From contig NZ_JBFEGN010000009.1 in NCBI RefSeq assembly GCF_047228825.1, forward strand, positions 18,109-82,108: a stretch of DNA of 64,000 nucleotides, in the 5' to 3' direction. The DNA comes from Siminovitchia sp047228825. GTDB lineage: Bacteria > Bacillota > Bacilli > Bacillales > Bacillaceae_C. How positions within the stretch are numbered: position 1 is the first letter of the stretch; the number at the start of each line of letters is the position of its first letter. The notes beneath the pieces were generated by a model that was not told the origin of the DNA, ran no database searches, and saw nothing but the letters and a program-made list of their open reading frames with translations. A program made the translations under genes and the position numbers. Below, in pieces: positions 8,450-17,848 of the stretch.

Positions 8450-9625
8450 TTATTCTTCTGACGAAAACATATATTTTTTATAATGATACCGGACAGACAG
8501 TATGAGTCCGATCGCCATCATATTGGATAAAAGGGAGCTGCCACCGTAGCTGATGAAAGGAAGCGGGATACCCGTGATCGGCAAAAGCCCGATCGTCATG
8601 CCGATATTTTGAAACACATGAAACGTGATCATCGAGATAACCCCGACGCAAATATACGAGTAAAATGGATTTTTCGTATCCAGCCCGACTCTTGTAATCT
8701 GATAAATCAATAAAAAGAACAAGCTAATAATAATGCTTCCGCCGATAAAACCAAATTCCTCGCCGAGCGTACTGAAAATAAAGTCAGAATGGCTTTCCGG
8801 CATGTACACTTCGCGGTTCCCGAATCCCTTTCCGCTCGTTTGCCCCGATCCAATGGCCAGCAGGGATTTCACGAGCTGGAATCCTTCTTTTGATTGATAC
8901 GTGTATGGATCAATCCATGAGTATATCCGCTTAAATTGGTATTGTTGTACGCCGACATATTTTAACAGTTCCGGCTTTTTGATGGCAAAATACAGGACCA
9001 TTCCGCCAAATAAAGACACAGCAGAAAAAATGGGAAGCAAAAGCTTCCAAGTAATCCCGGAAACAAACACTATTCCAAGAAAAATCGCCAGGAACACAAG
9101 GGATGTTCCAAGGTCTGGCTGTTTTAAAATGAAAGCAACGGGAGCTGCCACAATGATACCCAGCTTGACCAAGAGCCAAAAATCCGTTTTCGTCGTTTTC
9201 CGGAAAAATTTTACGTGATGATCGGCCGTAACTTTTGCAAGGACAAGAATCGTAAAAACTTTCATTAACTCCGACGGCTGAATGGCTCCAACTTTAGGTA
9301 TAAAAAACCAGCTTTGAGCACCGTTTCTCTCCTCTGTTAATTCCCAGTTCCCAGGCGCGAGAAATAAGATGATTAACATCAACAAACCAAATCCATACAA
9401 GTACCAGGACACTTTTCTAAGCTGATCGGAATCAAACTGCATGGCAAACGCAGCAACAAATCCACCGATTACATACCACATGATTTGGTTCAATACAAAA
9501 TTCCTATCATATTGCCCGGTCGTCTGGGCACTGTATATGACAATAACACTTGCAATCATCATTAACATTACCGTTAAAATGATTCCGTAATCCAGTTTGG
9601 GGATGGGCTTTTTCTGAGAGGTCAT
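8450..9625 (-). CDS. rodA: RodA/FtsW-type SEDS peptidoglycan polymerase (RodA-like)
   Basis: A 391-residue polytopic membrane protein with about ten hydrophobic helices. SEDS landmarks: GAQSWFFIPKVGAIQPSELMK early, KQPDLGTS, then MPESHSDFIFSTLGEEFG and ITGIPLPFISYGGSSLL. SEDS proteins are peptidoglycan glycosyltransferases working with a class B PBP. Length and N-terminus favour RodA (elongation) over FtsW, although that assignment is by resemblance. The start is ATG 9625, 8 nt after GAGGAG, rather than the upstream 9673. Stands alone, with no mreBCD or pbp neighbours. Confidence 0.85.
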   Translation of the reverse strand: MTSQKKPIPKLDYGIILTVMLMMIASVIVIYSAQTTGQYDRNFVLNQIMWYVIGGFVAAFAMQFDSDQLRKVSWYLYGFGLLMLIILFLAPGNWELTEERNGAQSWFFIPKVGAIQPSELMKVFTILVLAKVTADHHVKFFRKTTKTDFWLLVKLGIIVAAPVAFILKQPDLGTSLVFLAIFLGIVFVSGITWKLLLPIFSAVSLFGGMVLYFAIKKPELLKYVGVQQYQFKRIYSWIDPYTYQSKEGFQLVKSLLAIGSGQTSGKGFGNREVYMPESHSDFIFSTLGEEFGFIGGSIIISLFFLLIYQITRVGLDTKNPFYSYICVGVISMITFHVFQNIGMTIGLLPITGIPLPFISYGGSSLLSNMMAIGLILSVRYHYKKYMFSSEE

Positions 9626-10003
9626 GTTGATTTCTCCTCTTTTATTAAAAATAACACGATACCATCTTAACATTATACTGAATTACAAATGAATTAAAAA
9701 GGAACAATTTATGAAGATCCACTATAAAAACAAAAAACAGAGACAGGCGAATACTCTTGCCTGTCCCCATATTCACTTCAAAAACTGCTGCCTGGCCTCC
9801 CATGTAAGCTGCCGGCTGCTCCACAATTTGATACATACTGTTTCGGTTCGTATTACGCGGGTTTTATTTTGGGGTTCCCGATCGTATTACGGGGTTCCTC
9901 GTGTGCTCTTTTGGAAACATATGGTTGCTGCATGGACAAGCTCTGTTTCAATTTTTCATTTTTGGGTAATTTATGATTAAGCATGCGAAAGGAAGTGAAA
10001 AAT
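9626..10003. other. Non-coding gap upstream of rodA
   Basis: No convincing gene. It holds a minus-strand terminator (9742-9765) and a short imperfect direct repeat TCGTATTACG-GGGTT (about 9848-9864 and 9884-9900). Minus-strand translations just upstream of the terminator give a short frame ending QQFLK, possibly the tail of a lost small gene, but without a start or binding site. Confidence 0.5.
9742..9765 (-). terminator. Terminator without an obvious upstream gene
   Basis: Stem GACAGGC / GCCTGTC with a 10-nt loop, followed on the minus strand by TCTG and a T-rich run. It lies 117 bp upstream of rodA; the gene it once served was not found. Confidence 0.65.
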
Positions 10004-10153
10004 GTGCTTTGGACTATTATCGGTATCTTAATTGTTCTGTGGATTCTTGGACTTGTTGCCAAAGTGGGCGGCGCTCTGATTCATATTCTTCTCGTGGCAG
10101 CGGTCATAATCTTTATTATTAACCTGATTACAGGAAGACGCCATACGGATTGA
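10004..10153 (+). CDS. Lmo0937-family small membrane protein
   Basis: A 49-residue protein starting at GTG 10004, 8 nt after AAGGAAG. The sequence is two hydrophobic helices (LWTIIGILIVLWILGLVA and LIHILLVAAVIIFIINLI) separated by a KVGGA turn, with a GRRHTD tail, the typical pattern of the lmo0937 family of Firmicutes. Function unknown; an inner-membrane location is inferred. An in-frame ATG lies at 9983 but has no ribosome binding site. Confidence 0.75.
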   Translation: MLWTIIGILIVLWILGLVAKVGGALIHILLVAAVIIFIINLITGRRHTD

Positions 10154-10252
10154 TCAAAACGCATGATCGGACTTGATCTTCCGGATGACGATTTTCCCAG
10201 TTTCTTGCGTTGTTCAAGCGCAGCGTTAGAATTTACCTTTCGTCAACAACGC

Positions 10253-10289
10253 AAAAATGCCGCCATTGGACCATCGGGCGGCCATTTTT
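10253..10289. terminator. Bidirectional terminator between two convergent genes
   Basis: Near-perfect stem AAAAATGCCGCC / GGCGGCCATTTTT (one extra base in the right arm), with A and T runs on opposite sides. It serves the lmo0937-type gene (+) and the GNAT gene (-). Confidence 0.75.
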
Positions 10290-10290
10290 G

Positions 10291-10740
10291 TTAATCCGGG
10301 ACCTGTAAAACCATATCCACGTGCGGTATCCCTGCATCCAAATAAACTTCTGAAACAGGTTCAAAACCAAATGAGCGATAAAAAGATAATAAATATTCCT
10401 GCGCTTGAATTTTCACGCAATTCACCTTTGTATTTTCCTGAACAAACTTTAGGGCCCTTTTTATTAATTCGGTCGCCAAGCCTTTTCCTCTATACGTTTT
10501 CCGAACAAGCACCCTGCCTATCGAAAGTTCATGATATGTACTTCCCGGAGGCAAAATTCGTGCATACCCGGCAATTTCTTCGCCACAGGCAGCAAATAAA
10601 TGAAAAGCAGTCTGATCATGATCATCAAGCTCGCGGTAAGCACATTCCTGTTCTACCACAAAAACATCCACCCTTGCTTGCAATATTTTATACAGTTCAA
10701 CCGTTGTCAATTGATCGAACGTTTTCAAATGCCATTCCAT
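10291..10740 (-). CDS. GNAT-family N-acetyltransferase, ElaA-like
   Basis: A protein of about 149 residues with the single-domain GNAT fold. Visible features: an ElaA-type N-terminus (LYKILQARVDVFVVEQ, then YRELD), the central strand IAGYARILPP, and the acetyl-CoA binding loop GRVLVRKTYRGKGLATELI (R/Q-x-x-G-x-G/A). C-terminal YRSFGFE is the usual GNAT strand-helix. Substrate unknown. ATG 10740 is preferred (9 nt from AAAAGGA) over the upstream pair at 10749/10746. Convergent with the upstream small gene and no operon partner. Confidence 0.85.
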   Translation of the reverse strand: MEWHLKTFDQLTTVELYKILQARVDVFVVEQECAYRELDDHDQTAFHLFAACGEEIAGYARILPPGSTYHELSIGRVLVRKTYRGKGLATELIKRALKFVQENTKVNCVKIQAQEYLLSFYRSFGFEPVSEVYLDAGIPHVDMVLQVPD

Positions 10741-11274
10741 CGCCATCATTCCTTTTCATTTTAATATAACACGAGACTTAAGTTTCAGAAAAATATTGCA
10801 AAACGGTTTTATCATACTGCATTGTTCACACTTATCGATGAGAGGACAGGATGATCATCCTTCCGGCACCCGCCTTTAAATGCATAATTTTACATTTTAT
10901 GCTAAAAATTGAATAAATATATCGTCATATAATCCTATAAACCGGAACTGTACTATAAGAAAATGGATTCAGGACTTTTGACCTGCGAAAACCCGGGTAG
11001 TTAAACCTTTCACAAACGTTCAGACCCGATAGAACCGAAATAATAAGCCATTAGGGGGAGATGTCGATCTGTTTTTATGCTATCCTGCAAGCTGCCCGAT
11101 ACTTTTAATAGATCTTTCCACTCATGAAAAAAATACTGATTTATGGTATATTCAAAAAAATCATTGATACAAATTATTTGATATTTTTGTTCAAAGTTTT
11201 CGCATATCAATCTTGTTGATCCGGGAGCTGATGACTTCGTTAAATATATTAATATACCATGAACAACGATCAAA
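10741..11274. other. Non-coding gap upstream of the app region
   Basis: AT-rich sequence of about 530 bp. I see no frame with a binding site or recognisable family. A minus-strand frame of 87 codons at 11010-11273 has no recognisable motif and no ribosome binding site. A promoter for the downstream app genes may lie here but I cannot point to a good -35/-10 pair. Confidence 0.4.
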
Positions 11275-11715
11275 CAAAGAAGATTCCAGCAAAGCAGTTA
11301 AGCTTTTGAACATGGTCGGAATTCCGTGAAAAAAAATGGATGAACACTATCCCCATCCCCTGTCAGGCGGAACAGCGGGTTCTGATTGCTATGGCGATGA
11401 GCTGTTAGCCAAGGCTCTGCACTCGATGTTACGATACAAGCACAAGTATCGGATATCATCAAGGATTTCCATGAGAAGATTAGCTCCTCATCACAGCATT
11501 GCTGTCAGCAGTTCCGTATCCACGGAAAAATTGGTCAAACCCCGCGAACCAATTGTATTGAAAGTGAACTTTCCTAATTTGGCAAATCCCCCGCAGGATG
11601 CGTATTCCATATCCTCTGCCCGGCGGCCAGGGATATTCGCAGGAGTCTTGAGCCTGTTTTTCATGAACGAAAGAGCATTTTGTTACTTGTCATCTATATC
11701 ATACGGCAAAATGAT
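11275..11715 (+). pseudogene. Fossil of appD and appF (oligopeptide ABC transporter ATPases)
   Basis: Degenerate remains of two ATPase genes fused by deletion. In successive frames one reads KAVKLLNMVGIP, then YPHPLSGG, QRVLIAMAMSC and ALDVTIQAQVSDIIKDF, which match the LSGG-to-Walker-B part of intact appD (13.8 kb). After a deletion one reads REPIVLKVNFPNLANPP, then AGCVFHILCPAARDI and SLEPVF, which match the C-terminus of intact appF. Stops and frameshifts separate the blocks; Walker A and the aspartate loop are missing. The fossil ends about 50 bp before the first appA, in the same order as appD-appF-appA downstream. Confidence 0.85.
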
Positions 11716-11765
11716 TTGAAAGAGGATAATGGGGGCTTTCCACATATACGGAAAGGGGACTTTTA

Positions 11766-13424
11766 ATGAAAAAACCCGCATGGTTACTGCTTGGCATTAT
11801 ACTTTTTCTTTCACTGTTTCTTGGTGGATGCATCGAACAAAACACGGCATCCGATGATCATAAATCTCGGAATGCCGGGAGGCCGTCAGATAATAAAAAA
11901 CCCGTGGATGGCGGTGATTTAATTATTGGTTCGATCGGTTCACCCATACTTTTTAATCCGCTGTATTCGAATGATGGAGTGAGTGCAGATATTCAAGATT
12001 TCATTTTTGAAGGTCTTGTCGGTTCAAGCAAAGAAGACTTTAGCCCTGCAACGGATAAACTGGCCGCCGATGTAGAAGAATCTGAAGACGGCCTGACTTA
12101 CACAGTCAAATTAAAAGAAGGGATCAAATTTCATGACGGGGAGGACCTGACTGCTGATGATGTTGTCTTTACTTATCGCATTCCCCTGAGCCCCGATTAC
12201 GACGGGCCCAGAAAATCCTACTTTGAAGCATTGGAAAGTGTTGAAAAAGTAGACGATGAAACAATCAAATTCCGTTTAAACAAAGTTGATGCCCAATTTC
12301 AAACCGTTGGATTGAGTTTCGGGATCCTGCCAGAACACATCTTAAAAGACGTTCCGATTCGTGAACTGGCAGAGCATGAATTTAACACAAAAAAACCGAT
12401 TGGTTCAGGCCCTTTTAAATTTGTCGAATGGGAAGATGGAGAGTACGTAAAAGTTGAAGCTTTTGATGAATACTATCAAGGCAGGCCCCATTTGGACACC
12501 ATAACCATGAAATTCGTACCTGACACCAATGCGATGCTCACCCAATTAAAAAACCGCGATATTGATTTCTATGCAGGCATCCCGGCTTCCGATATTGAAA
12601 CAGTAAAGTCTTTCCAGAATGATATCGACATCAAAATTGAAGAAGGATTGGCCCTTTCCTACACATTTTTTGCCGGAAATATGAGAAATGAATTATTCAA
12701 AGACAAAAAGGTTCGCCAGGCAATTGCCCACGCCATTGATCGGGAGACAATTGTAAATGAAATTTTGGAAGGACACGGGCAAGTAGCCCATGTGCCCGAA
12801 AGTCCCCTGAGCTGGGCATATAATCCGGATGTACCAAAGTTTGAATACGATCCTGAAAAAGCAAAGAAAATGCTTGCCGATGCCGGCTGGAAACCGGGAA
12901 AAGACGGTATTCTTAAAAAGGACGGAAAAAGATTTTCCTTTGAGCTGAAGACAAACCATGGCAGTAGAGTAAGAGAAGATATTGTCGTTCTTTTGCAAGA
13001 ACAATTGAAAAAAGCAGGGATCGAAGCAAAGCCGGTATTTGTAGATTACAGCACACTCATCAACGATGTTAAACCGGGGGTATGGAATTTTGATGCGGTC
13101 ATTTTCGCCTGGTTACTGGGGACAGATCCGGACCCAAGCAGCTTTTTTCACTCAAAGGAAATTGATAAAGGCCTCAATTTTATCGGCTATACCAATGCTG
13201 AACTTGATAGGCTGATGGAAATTCAGCTTCAAGAAAGAGATCTGGAAAAGCGCAAAGAGCTGATTGGAAAAATTCAAGCAAAAATTGCCGAAGATCAACC
13301 TTATATTTTGCTTTTCTATCCAACGGAGTTCAGGGCAATGCCAGCAGAACTCGAGGGGTATGAATTCCATCCAAAAAATAAGATATATAAACCTCACCAG
13401 TGGTGGCTGAATAAACAAGATTAA
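11766..13424 (+). CDS. Oligopeptide ABC transporter substrate-binding lipoprotein (upstream copy)
   Basis: A 552-residue SBP_bac_5 protein. The N-terminus MKKPAWLLLGI plus a hydrophobic segment ends in lipobox LGGC (Cys at about 22), so it is a membrane-anchored lipoprotein on the outer face. Then comes a charged linker and the family signature region LKEGIKFHDGEDLTADDVVF. It is a close paralogue of the second binding protein at 15.9 kb along its whole length. AAAGGGG lies 8 nt before the ATG. It follows the appD/appF fossil and precedes intact appD by about 390 bp. It probably feeds peptides to the same AppBCDF core, perhaps with a different preference. Confidence 0.93.
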   Translation: MKKPAWLLLGIILFLSLFLGGCIEQNTASDDHKSRNAGRPSDNKKPVDGGDLIIGSIGSPILFNPLYSNDGVSADIQDFIFEGLVGSSKEDFSPATDKLAADVEESEDGLTYTVKLKEGIKFHDGEDLTADDVVFTYRIPLSPDYDGPRKSYFEALESVEKVDDETIKFRLNKVDAQFQTVGLSFGILPEHILKDVPIRELAEHEFNTKKPIGSGPFKFVEWEDGEYVKVEAFDEYYQGRPHLDTITMKFVPDTNAMLTQLKNRDIDFYAGIPASDIETVKSFQNDIDIKIEEGLALSYTFFAGNMRNELFKDKKVRQAIAHAIDRETIVNEILEGHGQVAHVPESPLSWAYNPDVPKFEYDPEKAKKMLADAGWKPGKDGILKKDGKRFSFELKTNHGSRVREDIVVLLQEQLKKAGIEAKPVFVDYSTLINDVKPGVWNFDAVIFAWLLGTDPDPSSFFHSKEIDKGLNFIGYTNAELDRLMEIQLQERDLEKRKELIGKIQAKIAEDQPYILLFYPTEFRAMPAELEGYEFHPKNKIYKPHQWWLNKQD

Positions 13425-13817
13425 TGCACAAAAAGAAGAAAACGGTAAGCTTTTCTTTTCATTTTGCCTACTGTAACCTCTCTTGAAGGGAGGTTATTTG
13501 CCGTTTGGGCAATATGTTATTTCATTCATATTTTTACAATTTCTGCAAAAAATTAGTTGTCATGAATTACTATTGATCATAATATATTTTTAATAAAAAA
13601 AGAAAATGGTATTTACGAACATTCATGTGTAAGTAACCAAGAGGAAAACCCGGAAAAATGACAGCCAGTCCCGGAAACCTCCGCATAACGGAATAGCCCA
13701 TTATTCTCATGAATAAAAAAATGAATGGTGATATATTTATAGAGAAAACTTTAATCGGAATTTTCAAATGATTATAATTTTGAAATACGTTCGATTTCAA
13801 CAGGGATGGTGGTAGGA
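13425..13817 (+). other. Intergenic region between the first binding protein and appD
   Basis: A weak hairpin AACCTCTC / GGGAGGTT at 13475-13495 may attenuate transcription; it lacks a full T-run. The rest is AT-rich and I see no gene. This gap is unusual for an otherwise tight operon and marks the junction of the two duplicated blocks. Confidence 0.5.
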
Positions 13818-14798
13818 ATGACGGCTTTGCTCAAAGTAAAAAACCTAAAAACTTATTTTTTCATCGACAAAAAGGTCATCCGTGCGGTAGACGGGGTGGA
13901 TATCGAGATCAACAAAGGAGAAACAGTCGCCCTTGTCGGTGAGTCAGGGTCGGGAAAAAGCATGACATCCTTATCTGTCATGAAGTTAATTCCGAATCCC
14001 CCGGGAAAAATAGTAGATGGTCAAATACTATTTGATGGTGTTGATTTGCTCCCCCTTCCCGAAGACAAAATGTACCGCGTTCGCGGGAATGCCATATCGA
14101 TGATTTTTCAAGAGCCAATGACTTCATTAAACCCTGTTTTGACGATCGGAGAACAAATTACGGAGGTATTAATCTACCATAAAAAGCTGTCTAAAAAAGA
14201 AGCAGCGGCAAAAGCGGTAGAGTTGCTGAAAATGGTCGGATTTTCCCGGGCAAAGGAAATGATGAATGACTATCCACACCGCCTTTCGGGCGGCATGAGA
14301 CAGCGGGTTATGATCGCCATTGCCATGAGCTGCAATCCCAAACTGCTGATCGCCGATGAACCGACAACAGCACTCGATGTCACAATACAAGCCCAAATTT
14401 TGGACATCATGAAAGATTTAAATGAGAACTTTGGAACATCAATTCTTTTAATTACCCACGATCTTGGCGTTGTGTCCGAAATAGCCGACAAAGTGCTGGT
14501 CATGTATTGCGGACAAGTGGTCGAGGAATCTCCGGTGGACGACCTGTTTGACGAACCGCTTCACCCATACACGATTGGCCTGCTTAAATCAATTCCTTCC
14601 ATCGATCATGACACCGGAAAATTGATTCCGGTTCAGGGAAACATTCCCTCACCGGAAAATTTCCCGAAGGGCTGCCGTTTTGCCCCCCGCTGCCCTCACG
14701 TATTTGACCGCTGCCTTGCGGAAAGCCCCCATCTGATAAATGTGGACACAGACCGTTCAGTGCGCTGCTTTTTATACGATAACAAGGGGGATGAATGA
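13818..14798 (+). CDS. appD: Oligopeptide ABC transporter ATP-binding protein AppD
   Basis: ABC ATPase of about 326 residues. Walker A GESGSGKS, Q-loop IFQEPMTSLNP, signature LSGGMRQR, Walker B LLIADEPTTALDV and the H-loop LLITHD are all intact. The C-terminal oligopeptide-ATPase extension carries the Cys cluster GCRFAPRCPHVFDRC. ATG 13818 is chosen because the protein then begins MTALLKVKNLKTYF like its homologues, and GGTGG lies just upstream; an in-frame ATG is at 13806. Its stop overlaps the appF start by four bases, so translation is coupled. With AppF it powers the AppBC channel. Confidence 0.93.
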   Translation: MTALLKVKNLKTYFFIDKKVIRAVDGVDIEINKGETVALVGESGSGKSMTSLSVMKLIPNPPGKIVDGQILFDGVDLLPLPEDKMYRVRGNAISMIFQEPMTSLNPVLTIGEQITEVLIYHKKLSKKEAAAKAVELLKMVGFSRAKEMMNDYPHRLSGGMRQRVMIAIAMSCNPKLLIADEPTTALDVTIQAQILDIMKDLNENFGTSILLITHDLGVVSEIADKVLVMYCGQVVEESPVDDLFDEPLHPYTIGLLKSIPSIDHDTGKLIPVQGNIPSPENFPKGCRFAPRCPHVFDRCLAESPHLINVDTDRSVRCFLYDNKGDE

Positions 14799-15835
14799 TG
14801 ATGCCGATTGTACTTGCTAAAAATAAAAGGCCGTCCGAAAAAGAAAACAGATATATATTGGAAGCCATCAATGTCAAGAAACATTTCCCGATCAAAGCGG
14901 GGGTATTTCAACAGACAGTTGGCCAAATAAAAGCAGTAGACGGCATCAGCCTGTACGTAAAAAAAGGGGAAACGCTCGGAATTGTCGGGGAGTCCGGTTC
15001 CGGAAAGTCGACAGCCGGAAGGACGTTTGTCCGCCTGTATGAACCGACGGCTGGAAAAGTTTTGTTTAAAGGAAAGGATATCTCTCGATTGCCGGAACGG
15101 GAACTGACGCGATTTGTCAGAAAAAATATCCAAATGATTTTTCAGGACCCGTATGCTTCCTTGAATCCGAGGAAACAGCTCAGGTCCATCCTGAATGAAC
15201 CTTTTACGACCCATCGTCTTTACGACAGAAAAATGCGTGACCAGAAAATTTCCGAACTTCTCTTGAAGGTAGGGCTAAGCCCTTCCTATATGAACCGCTA
15301 TCCGCATGAATTTTCAGGCGGCCAGCGCCAGCGGATCGGCATCGCAAGGGCATTGGCCCTCCAGCCTGAATTAATCATTGCGGATGAGGCTGTTTCAGCG
15401 CTTGACGTCTCCATTCAGGCGCAAATTATCAATTTGATGGAAGAGCTGCAGGAAGAGTTCGGTCTTACTTATATTTTCATATCACATGACTTGAGCGTCG
15501 TGCGCCACATCAGCAGCCGGGTGGCCGTCATGTATCTTGGAAAAATCATGGAGTTTGCCAATAAAAAGGATTTATATGAAGACCCGCTCCACCCGTATAC
15601 TCAGGCGCTGTTGTCCGCTGTCCCGGTTCCCCGGAAAAAGGGTGCCGTCAAACGGGAAAGGATCGTCTTGAAAGGAGACGTGCCCAACCCGGCAAATCCG
15701 CCGGCAGGATGTGTCTTCCATACCCGCTGTCCGGCAGCCATGGATATTTGCAGGAACATTGAGCCGGTTTTTCAAGAGATAAAGACAGAGCATTTTGTTG
15801 CATGCCATTTATATGAAAATCATAAAATCCTTTGA
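14795..15835 (+). CDS. appF: Oligopeptide ABC transporter ATP-binding protein AppF
   Basis: ABC ATPase of 346 residues (slightly fewer if the second or third of three consecutive ATGs is used). Walker A GESGSGKS, Q-loop IFQDPYASLNP, signature FSGGQRQR, Walker B LIIADEAVSALDV and H-loop FISHDLSVV are intact. Walker B has Glu then Ala (DEAVSALD) where the partner has DEPTTALD, as is normal for this subfamily. The C-terminal extension contains GCVFHTRCPAAMDIC. Overlaps appD by 4 nt; AGGGGG upstream. Pairs with AppD. Confidence 0.93.
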   Translation: MMMPIVLAKNKRPSEKENRYILEAINVKKHFPIKAGVFQQTVGQIKAVDGISLYVKKGETLGIVGESGSGKSTAGRTFVRLYEPTAGKVLFKGKDISRLPERELTRFVRKNIQMIFQDPYASLNPRKQLRSILNEPFTTHRLYDRKMRDQKISELLLKVGLSPSYMNRYPHEFSGGQRQRIGIARALALQPELIIADEAVSALDVSIQAQIINLMEELQEEFGLTYIFISHDLSVVRHISSRVAVMYLGKIMEFANKKDLYEDPLHPYTQALLSAVPVPRKKGAVKRERIVLKGDVPNPANPPAGCVFHTRCPAAMDICRNIEPVFQEIKTEHFVACHLYENHKIL

Positions 15836-15900
15836 AAGGGGTGATACATGGCGCCGCTCTTTTGGGGTTTTATGCAACATAAATGAAGGAGGTTTGTACG

Positions 15901-17553
15901 ATGAAAAGACCTGCATGGTTACTGCTCAGTTTGATGCTTGTCCTTTCGCTTTTTCTTGGCGCGTGCAGCGGAAACAAAACCGGAACCGGGGAAGGCAAGC
16001 CAAAGGAAGATAAAGCGCCGGCAGAAAATAAGGAGCCAGTGGATGGCGGAGATCTGGTTATCGGAACATCCGGATCACCCACGCTTTTTAACCCGCTTTA
16101 TTCCGACGATACGGCGAGCGGCGATATTGAAGACCTCATTTTCGAGGGCTTGGTCGGCTCCAGTAAAGAAGACCTTTCTCCCACTACAGATGCGCTCGCT
16201 GAAACTGTGGAAGAATCAGAAGACGGCCTGACCTACACAGTCAAATTAAAGGAAGGCATCAAGTTCCATGACGGCGAAGACTTGACTGCCGATGATGTCG
16301 TTTTTACTTACAGCATTCCGTTAAGCGATGATTATGACGGACCGAGAATGTCTGAATTCGAGGCACTGGATCGTGTTGAAAAAGTAGACGACTTGACCGT
16401 CAAATTTCATTTAAAGAGAGTAGACGCCCAATTCCATTCCGTTGGTTTGGGATTTGGCATCTTGCCGGAGCATATTCTGAAAGATGTTCCCATCGCTGAT
16501 CTTGGCGAGCATGAATTTAATACGAAAAAACCGATTGGTTCCGGTCCCTTTAAATTTGTTGAGTGGAAAGACGGGGAATACGTAAAAGTGGAAGCTTTTG
16601 AAGATTATTATCAAGGCAGGCCGCATTTGGACTCCATCTCGTTTAAAATTATCCCGGATGCAAATGCCATGCTGACCCAACTGCAAAACCGCGACATTGA
16701 TTTCTGGTCAGGCGTCCCGCCTTCCGATATCGAAACGGTTAAATCTTTCCAGGATGAAGCCGGAATTAAAATTGAAGAAGGGTTGGCACTTTCCTATACT
16801 TTTTTCACCGGCAACTTGCGCAACGAATTATTTAAAGATAAAAATGTCCGCCAGGCGATCACTCATGCCATTGACAGGGAAGCAATCGTCAATGAGATTC
16901 TGGAAGGACACGGGGAAGTTGCCCACGTTCCGGAAAGCCCTGTAAGCTGGGCATACAATCCGGATGTACCCAAGTTTGATTACGATCCGGAAAAAGCGAA
17001 GAAATTGCTCGCTGAAGCCGGCTGGAAACCGGGCAAAGACGGCATTCTTGAAAAAGACGGCAAGAGATTTTCGTTTGAAGTAAAAACCAACCAAGGAAAC
17101 AAAGCCCGCGAGGATATTGTCGTACTGCTTCAGGAGCAGCTGAAGGAAGTCGGCATTGAGGCGAAGCCAAAGGTCGTGGAATTCAGTTCTCTAATTGCCG
17201 ATTTGGATCCCGGCGTTTGGGACTTTGACGCGATTGTTTTGGGCTGGGCACTGGCAACGGACCCGGATCCAAGCGGTATTTTCCATACAAAGGAAATTGA
17301 AAAAGGCTTAAACTTTCACGCGTATTCCAATCCCGAGCTTGATAAACTGATGGACCAGCAGCTGCAGGAGAAAGACAAGGAAAAACGAAAAGAAATGCTT
17401 GGTGAAATTCAGGCAAAGCTGGCAGAAGACCAGCCGTACACATTCCTTTACTACCCGATAGAATTCAGGGCCATGCCGGCAGAAATGCAAGGCTACGAAT
17501 TCCATCCCAGAGTGCCGATTTATAAACCCCATCAATGGTGGCTTGATAAGTAA
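15901..17553 (+). CDS. appA: Oligopeptide ABC transporter substrate-binding lipoprotein AppA (downstream copy)
   Basis: A 550-residue SBP_bac_5 lipoprotein. Signal MKRPAWLLLSLMLVLSLFLGAC with lipobox LGAC, an acidic/lysine linker, then the same domain architecture as the paralogue at 11.8 kb; long blocks such as LKEGIKFHDGEDLTADDVVF are identical in both. GGAGG at about 8 nt marks ATG 15901; the frame is open upstream to 15883. Its position after appD-appF matches the B. subtilis app operon, so this is the orthologous copy. AppA captures oligopeptides for import. It is followed by an inserted repeat and then appB. Confidence 0.94.
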   Translation: MKRPAWLLLSLMLVLSLFLGACSGNKTGTGEGKPKEDKAPAENKEPVDGGDLVIGTSGSPTLFNPLYSDDTASGDIEDLIFEGLVGSSKEDLSPTTDALAETVEESEDGLTYTVKLKEGIKFHDGEDLTADDVVFTYSIPLSDDYDGPRMSEFEALDRVEKVDDLTVKFHLKRVDAQFHSVGLGFGILPEHILKDVPIADLGEHEFNTKKPIGSGPFKFVEWKDGEYVKVEAFEDYYQGRPHLDSISFKIIPDANAMLTQLQNRDIDFWSGVPPSDIETVKSFQDEAGIKIEEGLALSYTFFTGNLRNELFKDKNVRQAITHAIDREAIVNEILEGHGEVAHVPESPVSWAYNPDVPKFDYDPEKAKKLLAEAGWKPGKDGILEKDGKRFSFEVKTNQGNKAREDIVVLLQEQLKEVGIEAKPKVVEFSSLIADLDPGVWDFDAIVLGWALATDPDPSGIFHTKEIEKGLNFHAYSNPELDKLMDQQLQEKDKEKRKEMLGEIQAKLAEDQPYTFLYYPIEFRAMPAEMQGYEFHPRVPIYKPHQWWLDK

Positions 17554-17604
17554 GATGAAGGAATATGGGGAAATGGACACCCGTTTCCCCTTTTCCTTTT
17601 AGAG

Positions 17605-17806
17605 GATGTTTAAAAAGTCGCCAAATGATAAGCGGCGAATCTCTTCGTTGGCTCGTTTTTGCGCTGCTCATGTATTTAAAAATACATTCCGCTGCTCAAA
17701 ACTTCGCCGCCCCACCCTTCTTGCGACGCACGATGTGCTAGTGCCGACGTTGCTACAGGACGCGGGCCTTTAATCGGCCTTCTGATTTGTCAACTTTTTG
17801 AACACG
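17605..17806. repeat. MITE-like repeat between appA and appB
   Basis: About 202 bp bounded by imperfect inverted ends (GATGTTTAAAAAGTCG and, reversed, CGTGTTCAAAAAGTTG). It has an internal 18-bp palindrome ATGTATTT-AA-AAATACAT (17670-17687) and GC-rich blocks including CGATGTGCTAGTGC, which recurs in reverse near 22.35 kb. No coding frame. It separates appA from appB by about 295 bp, where these genes are usually much closer. Confidence 0.65.
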
Positions 17807-17848
17807 GATTTTTAACAAGATTTTGATTCAGTGGAAGGGGGAATTCGA

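Noticed and set aside
9645..9836. Minus-strand small gene (63 codons)
   Set aside because: It runs through a terminator hairpin and its T-run, has no ribosome binding site, and its second half is low-complexity translation of the AT-rich gap.
11010..11273. Minus-strand 87-codon gene
   Set aside because: No binding site, no recognisable motif, AT-rich codon pattern unlike the neighbours.
11766..17553. Assembly duplication of the two binding-protein genes
   Set aside because: The two genes differ at many codons throughout and their flanks differ, so they are true paralogues.
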